DNA of 62,048 bases from CAYRXE01 sp964428205 (GTDB taxonomy: Bacteria; Patescibacteriota; Gracilibacteria; Peribacterales; Peribacteraceae). A program made the position numbers and the translations under genes. The DNA is taken from positions 1 through 62,048 of the forward strand of contig CAYRXE010000002.1 in NCBI GenBank assembly GCA_964428205.1, written 5' to 3'. Shown here piece by piece: positions 56,598-62,048 of the stretch (position 1 is its first letter; every line of letters starts with the position of its first letter). Under the pieces are notes generated by a model, which saw nothing but the letters and a program-made list of their open reading frames with translations, ran no database searches and was not told the origin of the DNA.

Positions 56598-59500
56598 TCA
56601 TAACCTCAGCACATTCACGACCATGTCGTCCGAGCCCCACTTGGCTCCGTCATTCGACCTCAAGCGGAACACATACACGCCTGTCTGACGGAACTTCACG
56701 AGTGGATCCAAGATGTTCGTGTTGCTAAAGCTCGCCTTCGAAGGACCGGTGATCTGCGACCAGATGTAGGTGAGTCCCGGAGGAAGAGGCAGACCGTCAT
56801 CGGTCACCACGCCCTTCATTTGCGCAGCACTTCCAAGCTTGATGGTTTGATCCGGACCGGCATCGACCGTGGGTGGCATGTTGTAGCGATTCACTCCCAC
56901 AACAATGTCGTCGGTCACCTGGATTTCGCCGTCATTGGCATGCAGGCGGAAGACGTAGGTTCCCACTTCTGTGAAGCGTACGTACGTCTGCAAGCCACCT
57001 GGGTTACTCAATTCTACGAGCGGTCCGCTCACCTGACTCCAGGCAATGCCGAGGGATCCGGGAGGTACCGGCAGTCCATCGTCGCTTGCCTGACCACTGA
57101 GGAGAATGGTTGCCGGGTAGGACGAGGCAAGCATCACTTTGCGATCTTTTCCTGCGTTCACTTTGGGCGGCATGTTCCTGGCAGCGGATTTTACGGTGAC
57201 CAACATGTCGTCCGTTCCAGAGAGCTCTCCGTCTGTACCGGTGATACGAAGGGTGTAGATACCCGCGGTCGAGAACTTTGCGATGGTCTGGAACTCGGTT
57301 GGGTCACTAAACGTGACAGACCCCGGGCCAGACACTTTCGTCCACGCAGGGACGACTGCTGCCGGAGGATTGGGCAACCCATCATCGCTGCTCTTACCAG
57401 AGAGCTTTGCGGCGTCTGGCAGCACAATCACCTGGTCATCTCCTGCAGAAAGAACAGGTGGCTGGTTCTTTGGTTCCGGCTTCACAACGACCGTGCGCTC
57501 ATCAGAGGCAGAGAGTGCGCTATCGCTCACAGAAAGCCTGAGAACGTATGTGCCATCGGTCGAGAAGCTCACGGTCGTGGCAATGTCACGATTGTTTTCG
57601 AACGTGACTGTGCCCGGACCCGAAACTTTGGACCACTCTGTCGTCAGAGTTGCCGGAGGATTTGGCAGGCCATCATCACCAACCATGCCATCAAGGCTCA
57701 AGTGAGAGGGCAAGGTGATGGTTGAGTCAGCTCCTGCATTCGCTTGGGGCGGGAGGTTATTTACTGGCTTGGGTTTGACGATCACCGTCATGGTGTCACT
57801 GCCCATCAACTCGCCATCATCACCAGTCAGCTTGAGCACGTACGTGCCTGCCGTGCTAAAGGCAGCATTCGTTTGTGCAGAATCCATTGGCTGGAAGACC
57901 ACACTTCCCGGTCCTGAGACTTTGTCCCAACTGATGAGAACAATCCCGGGAGGAACAGGGAGGCCGTCATCTTTTACCGTGCCGTTGAGAGGGGCTGTCT
58001 CTGGCAACGTGATCGTCATGTCATTTCCTGCAGTAGCTTCTGGTGGTTGATTGGCAGCGCTCTGATTGCTCACGGTCACGTGCACAGGAGCAGACCACAG
58101 CGGAGTGCCTGCACTGTTGACCAATGCAAATGCGTCGAGCGTGTGCTTACCGTTTGCCACCTTTGTGGTATCCCACGCATAGCTGTAGGGCTTGCTGTTA
58201 TCTGCAGCGCCTACGTTGACACCGTCGACGCGGAACTGCACGTGAACGACATTCGTATTCGTTTCGGCAATGATGTTCCTGATGCCCGAGACTGTGGAGT
58301 TCTCGAGGGGATCCGTAATCCACAGATACATCATCGGCTGAGATGAGTTATTGGAAGAACTCGAAGAGCTCAGCGAACTCGAGGATGAAGAGCGAGCAGT
58401 GGAACTCCATGAAGAAGAAGCAGAGGACTTCGATGAAGACGACGATGTTCCTGGGCCTGGTGCCGGTGCAGGCGCTGGGCCACCTGTGGAACTGGAAGAC
58501 GAAGACGATGATGAACTCGAAGAGGATGAGCTTGAAGATGAGGACGACGAAGAGCTGCCACCGCCAGGTATGACGGTGAGAATCGCTGTATTCGAGACCG
58601 CGCTTTGTGCGCCGTTGGAGTAGTTCTGCCCCACATGCACGCGAATGTGCAGGTTGTTCATCGTTTGATCGACATTATTAATTTGGAGAGTGTCTTCGAA
58701 CGTGCTGCCGTTGCCGTAGTAGTTCACCCATGAAGTGCCACCATCTGTACTCTTGTACCATGTGTAGAAGTAGTTTTCCTTTGCGCCTCCTGGCAACACA
58801 GAGAACGTTGCCGTGCCCCCTACGGGGACGGTGACGTCTTGTGGGTGAGAGCTCACTGTGGGGGCTCCGGTTTTGAGCACCATCAAGAGGGCATGTGCAG
58901 ACGTTGCTGTTGCGCTTCCGTTCATGGCTTTTACTCGGAAGAGTGCATTAGCATCGGCCAAGCTTGTGGTGATGGCGTATGTTGATGATGTTGCTCCATT
59001 GATGGTCGACCAGCTCGCGCCATTGTCGTTGCTGCGCTCCCATTGATAACTACTTGCGCCAGAAGCTTCTACCGCGAATGTTGCCGTTTGTCCTTCGAAC
59101 ACTTGCCATGGCATAGGTGGTTGCTTGATGGACACACCCGTTGGAATATTCAGCTGGAAGACGTAGATGGAAGGCGGATACCCACAGCATCCTACTTTGT
59201 AGTCACTGCGCTTCATCACGAAGACACGTTTGGTAACGGGATCATAGGTGATGCCGCCGGCGTAACGATGTTGACTGCCCGGGCTCAGCTGGTCGTCTCT
59301 CCACTGGTACTTTGGTTGTATTTCCCAAATCTGCTTTTGACCAAGGGCGACGGATCCGAGATCGTTCAGATCCCACACGCTCCACCAGAAGCCGTACTTT
59401 TCATTCACGATGGTGCTCTGGCGGTATGTCTCGCGACCTTCGGTACGACCGCGACCACAGAGAAGTCCCTGGAACTCCACCTCCGATACCACAGTACAAA

Positions 59501-60512
59501 GTTGTCCTCCTGCATCCATCCACGTTGGGTAGCCAATATTCCCTACTGCGGCCCATGCGTCATTTTTTTGCAGGTAGTTTGCTGAGCGATGTTCACGATC
59601 GGGGTTCGTGTAGGCAACGCCGTTTTGCGGATACCCCACGAGACGGGTACTTGGCAGAGGCGTTCCCGTACCGGTTGTCGTCGAAGGAGGATTCACCGCC
59701 GCAAGCGCGATGCCTTTGGAGGCTGAGGCGTTAATAGAGAAGCCGACACCGCCACATCCTATAGCCAAGTTTTTACCGCCCGTGAATTGATTGGCGAACC
59801 ACTGCGGAAGCTTGAAGGTGCAACCGCGAGTCCAGTGCGCATTCGTGCCTTCCAAGCCCCATGGGCCATACGATTCCATCGTGTTGTTTGCGTCATTGAG
59901 TACTGTGAAGCCGAATGCAGGCTTACCCTGGTAGTTCTGCGTGTCATACCAGTTGCCGTAGTTCCAGTAGAGACGAGATGTCGTCTCGTCGAAGAACAGG
60001 CCATGCGTCTCACTTCCTGAGCTGAGATTGCAGTTCCATGCGTTGTTGTATATTTCACACTTATGTCCTTGGTAGACGTCTCCCCATGCCTTTACCACTG
60101 TTGCTACAGGAAAAGGATCTGTCACGGTTTGCCCCGGATAATTTACTTCGTAGACTTTGCCTCCACCGTACGCGTGTGCAGTGGAGAAGAATCGCAGTCC
60201 TCCATTTACCCTGCGCATGGCCAGCCCTCCATTCGTAAAGCTGCTCGTCGGGTAATTAGACAATCCGGGAATAGAGTCGGGAATTTTGAACTTTCCCATG
60301 TACGTAAAATTTGAAGCATTCAATATGGGTGCGCCTCCGAATCCACCACTCGACGAACTGCCCCCCGTCTGACCTGTCAGCGGCATACTCGGCATTGAGC
60401 CCGGCCAGAATGTGTTGGCCGTTATCACTCCTATAGAAACAATGACCGCAATCACAGCGTCGCGCTGCGGTATAGCTGTCCGCAACGTGTCGCGGACGAA
60501 AGACAAGTTCAT
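56598..60512 (-). CDS. Giant surface protein with Ig-like and five PKD/REJ-like repeats
   Basis: From ATG 60512 the 1,304-aa protein has a signal or anchor segment (IAVIVSIGVITANTFWPGS, about 21-39). A roughly 430-residue N-terminal domain follows, with tryptophan-rich propeller-like strands (GFWWSVWDLNDLGSVALGQK) and several Cys. Two Ig-like domains (QPPMPWQVFEGQTATFAVEA; HPQDVTVPVGGTATFSVLPG), a long poly-Ser linker (two blocks between about 690 and 770) and a bacterial Ig domain (TDPLENSTVSGIRNIIAETN) come next. Five tandem repeats of about 95 residues end it, each with DDGLPxPP, VSGPGxVxF and GTYVLRL. No C-terminal anchor is seen. Probably an adhesin or cell-surface fibre. Confidence 0.88.
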   Translation of the reverse strand: MNLSFVRDTLRTAIPQRDAVIAVIVSIGVITANTFWPGSMPSMPLTGQTGGSSSSGGFGGAPILNASNFTYMGKFKIPDSIPGLSNYPTSSFTNGGLAMRRVNGGLRFFSTAHAYGGGKVYEVNYPGQTVTDPFPVATVVKAWGDVYQGHKCEIYNNAWNCNLSSGSETHGLFFDETTSRLYWNYGNWYDTQNYQGKPAFGFTVLNDANNTMESYGPWGLEGTNAHWTRGCTFKLPQWFANQFTGGKNLAIGCGGVGFSINASASKGIALAAVNPPSTTTGTGTPLPSTRLVGYPQNGVAYTNPDREHRSANYLQKNDAWAAVGNIGYPTWMDAGGQLCTVVSEVEFQGLLCGRGRTEGRETYRQSTIVNEKYGFWWSVWDLNDLGSVALGQKQIWEIQPKYQWRDDQLSPGSQHRYAGGITYDPVTKRVFVMKRSDYKVGCCGYPPSIYVFQLNIPTGVSIKQPPMPWQVFEGQTATFAVEASGASSYQWERSNDNGASWSTINGATSSTYAITTSLADANALFRVKAMNGSATATSAHALLMVLKTGAPTVSSHPQDVTVPVGGTATFSVLPGGAKENYFYTWYKSTDGGTSWVNYYGNGSTFEDTLQINNVDQTMNNLHIRVHVGQNYSNGAQSAVSNTAILTVIPGGGSSSSSSSSSSSSSSSSSSSSSSSTGGPAPAPAPGPGTSSSSSKSSASSSWSSTARSSSSSSLSSSSSSNNSSQPMMYLWITDPLENSTVSGIRNIIAETNTNVVHVQFRVDGVNVGAADNSKPYSYAWDTTKVANGKHTLDAFALVNSAGTPLWSAPVHVTVSNQSAANQPPEATAGNDMTITLPETAPLNGTVKDDGLPVPPGIVLISWDKVSGPGSVVFQPMDSAQTNAAFSTAGTYVLKLTGDDGELMGSDTMTVIVKPKPVNNLPPQANAGADSTITLPSHLSLDGMVGDDGLPNPPATLTTEWSKVSGPGTVTFENNRDIATTVSFSTDGTYVLRLSVSDSALSASDERTVVVKPEPKNQPPVLSAGDDQVIVLPDAAKLSGKSSDDGLPNPPAAVVPAWTKVSGPGSVTFSDPTEFQTIAKFSTAGIYTLRITGTDGELSGTDDMLVTVKSAARNMPPKVNAGKDRKVMLASSYPATILLSGQASDDGLPVPPGSLGIAWSQVSGPLVELSNPGGLQTYVRFTEVGTYVFRLHANDGEIQVTDDIVVGVNRYNMPPTVDAGPDQTIKLGSAAQMKGVVTDDGLPLPPGLTYIWSQITGPSKASFSNTNILDPLVKFRQTGVYVFRLRSNDGAKWGSDDMVVNVLRL

Positions 60513-60543
60513 ACGCAAAGAGGAGTAAGGGGGATTAACGCTC

Positions 60544-60573
60544 TTTATACAGTGAGAGAAAATTCCTGAACAA
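60544..60573 (-). promoter_or_regulatory. Promoter of the 1,304-aa surface protein
   Basis: On the minus strand TTGTTC (60573-60568) and TATAAA (60549-60544) are 18 nt apart, about 30 nt upstream of ATG 60512. Confidence 0.55.
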
Positions 60574-60919
60574 GTCATTTGTTCTCAGCTTGTCTTTCAC
60601 AGAAGCGATTTGTGTTGTGAGGTCATCTTCGTGGATTTCCAAATCTCTCCTGATTTTTCCGCTTAAAGGAGAAGTGGCACCGACGAAAAATCTGACATGC
60701 AACACAAAAAGTCCGTGTGCACCTCATCATCACACGCTCAACACAGAGGTGGAATTTCCTTTTTTGGCTGACGACAGCTATACTGTACGCAGTTCCTTCC
60801 GCACACCGCCTCTTTTCATCTTCCTGGGTTTACGTCTGAGCGCCCGCCGGGCATTCGTATGTGAATCCAAGATAAAGAGAGAGACATGAGCGGAAAGGGC
60901 ATCCTTTCCTCCTTATCGT
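60574..60919 (+). promoter_or_regulatory. Intergenic region and long leader of pnp
   Basis: No convincing gene lies in this stretch. TATACT at 60779-60784, with a weak TTCCTT 17 nt upstream, is the best plus-strand promoter and would give a leader of about 130 nt for pnp. The leader contains the short hairpin GCCCG/CGGGC near 60846-60856. The sequence AAAAATCTGACATGC at 60686-60700 also occurs at 50798-50812 upstream of comEC. I see no known RNA family. Confidence 0.4.
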
Positions 60920-62048
60920 ATGTCCAAATCATCTTCTGTTTCCGAGTACTCATTGGAGCTCGGCGACAAAACTCTCATCTTTAAGATGGGACAACTCGCT
61001 GGCCAAGCCAGCGGAGCCGTCGTTGGCCAAATGGGCGACACGGTCAGTCTCGCGACGTTCACTGCTGCTGCAAAGGAGCGTGATGGCGTCGATTTCCTTC
61101 CACTCTCCGTTACGTATCAGGAGAAGTATTACGCTGGTGGAAAAATTGCTGGTAGCCGCTTTCGCAAGCGTGAAGGTCGTCCTTCCGATGACTACGTGCT
61201 CCTCGCACGTGTGATCGATCGTGGTCTTCGTCCTATGTTCCCAAAGCACATGCACCGCGACATCCAGTTGATGCTCACGGTCTTGAGTTACGACATGGAG
61301 AATGAGCACGACATCGTCTCTGCAAACGCCGGTAACTTGGCAGTGGCAGTCAGTGACTGTCCTTCTGATGGTCCTCTGGGCACCGTCAGAGTCGGCATGA
61401 TCGATGGTCAACTCGTCCTCAACCCTTCACGCGAAGCACGCCTCAAGAGCGACCTCGATATGTTCGTTACCGCCTCACTTGAGCGCGTCGTGATGATCGA
61501 AGCTGGTGCAAATCAGCTCCCAGAAGCAGAAATCCTCAAGGCTATTGAGTTCGGCAAAAAGTGGGCACAGAAGATCGCCAATTTCTTCAAAGATATTCAA
61601 GAGAAGGTAGGTAAACCTAAGTTCGAAGTTGCTGATCCATATTCTCACGAAGAGGGATACGCCTTCCTTAAGGCATGGGCTTTGCCAACCGTTTCCAATG
61701 CCATCAAGTCCGACATGGCAAAGGGTGCACGCCGCGCGATCTTCAACGATCTCATGGCGCAGGCGAGCGACAAGCTCAAAGAAAAATTCCCTTCGACCGA
61801 AGCAAATGCCGAAGAGATGAGCAAGCTCTACGCATACGGATCCGCCCTCGTCGACAAAGTCATCAAGGGCGAAATGCGCCGCTTGGTGTTGGAAGAAGGT
61901 CTTCGCATGAGCAGCCGCAAGATTGATCAGATTCGTTCACTCGAAGCCATTGTCGATATCCTCCCAAACCGCGTACACGGTTCTGCACTCTTTAACCGCG
62001 GTGAAACACAGGGTCTCACGACCTGCACACTCGGTGGTCCTGGCGACA
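60920..62048 (+). CDS. pnp: Polynucleotide phosphorylase, N-terminal part, cut by window edge
   Basis: ATG 60920 opens MSKSSSVSEYSLELGDKTLI and the frame runs off the right edge (376 codons seen). The first RNase PH domain is complete: GQLAGQASGAVVGQMGDTVS, DFLPLSVTYQEKYYAGGKIA, GSRFRKREGRPSDDYVLLAR and RVIDRGLRPMFPKHMHRDIQ. The helical linker follows, and the second RNase PH domain begins near LPNRVHGSALFNRGETQGLT. PNPase degrades RNA from the 3' end with phosphate. The KH and S1 domains would lie outside the window. It is downstream of rpsO in the common order but separated by the surface-protein gene. Confidence 0.97.
   Translation, partial: MSKSSSVSEYSLELGDKTLIFKMGQLAGQASGAVVGQMGDTVSLATFTAAAKERDGVDFLPLSVTYQEKYYAGGKIAGSRFRKREGRPSDDYVLLARVIDRGLRPMFPKHMHRDIQLMLTVLSYDMENEHDIVSANAGNLAVAVSDCPSDGPLGTVRVGMIDGQLVLNPSREARLKSDLDMFVTASLERVVMIEAGANQLPEAEILKAIEFGKKWAQKIANFFKDIQEKVGKPKFEVADPYSHEEGYAFLKAWALPTVSNAIKSDMAKGARRAIFNDLMAQASDKLKEKFPSTEANAEEMSKLYAYGSALVDKVIKGEMRRLVLEEGLRMSSRKIDQIRSLEAIVDILPNRVHGSALFNRGETQGLTTCTLGGPGD

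Noticed and set aside
58343..58623. Glu/Asp-rich plus-strand frame of 90 codons
   Set aside because: It is the complement of the poly-Ser linker of the large surface protein.
1..62048. CRISPR array, rRNA genes, complete insertion sequence, or UGA recoding
   Set aside because: No regularly spaced direct repeats, rRNA signatures or intact transposase were seen. Genes end normally at TGA, TAA and TAG, so the UGA-to-Gly code of Gracilibacteria does not apply.

Overview
The window looks like a chromosomal contig from a candidate-phyla-radiation bacterium (Patescibacteria); a Peregrinibacteria/Peribacteria-like lineage is my best guess, but this is inference because no rRNA is present. The reasons are the standard genetic code, roughly 50% GC, mostly absent Shine-Dalgarno sequences, compact housekeeping genes (proline-tRNA ligase without an editing domain, a minimal ComEC), a proton-pumping pyrophosphatase, two four-helix-bundle (S23-like) genes, and very large orphan membrane or surface proteins. 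Both edges cut genes: a cold-shock protein on the left and polynucleotide phosphorylase on the right.

Layout. 0-5 kb: cold shock protein, a small zinc-finger-like ORF, an SRPBCC protein, a SET-domain protein, tRNA-Glu(CUC), a GIY-YIG protein, a Cys/His-repeat membrane protein, a PH-domain membrane protein, proS. 5-13 kb: a minus-strand operon of four orphan proteins (266, 434, 72 and 1,718 aa) behind a near-consensus promoter. 13-19.7 kb: hpf, rplY, a glycosyltransferase, a frameshifted orphan gene, hppA, and a TMTC-like membrane/TPR protein. 19.7-32 kb: a DNA-repair and nucleotide block, with uvrC carrying an inserted GNAT domain, an rdgB-like gene, a divergent IMP-dehydrogenase-like protein paired with a 764-aa protein that has a possible LOG-like domain, pyrG, pyrK and pyrD. 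32-41 kb: a four-helix-bundle gene between inverted heptamer repeats, rlmI, two proteins with Planctomycete-type sorting features (LEPR-XLL-like and PEP-CTERM-like), a VanX-like dipeptidase, and a DsbB/flavodoxin/beta-propeller operon divergent from a nitroreductase. 41.4-45.6 kb: a lower-GC island at tRNA-Glu(UUC) with a 1,150-aa orphan, a terminase-small-subunit-like protein and the C-terminal remnant of a serine recombinase. 45.6-62 kb: surface proteins, a pseudopilin, comEC, rsmA, small orphan genes with strong ribosome-binding sites, pcrA, rmuC, rpsO, a 1,304-aa surface protein, and pnp.

How the genes fit together. Core information-processing genes alternate with exported or membrane orphans. 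Pyrimidine synthesis (pyrG, pyrKD) lies next to a purine-related cluster (rdgB-like, IMPDH-like, LOG-like), which is the best candidate for an undescribed metabolic unit. The 5.4-12.9 kb operon is the best candidate for an undescribed membrane-associated machine. The tRNA-Glu island and the Planctomycete-like sorting signals suggest horizontal transfer.
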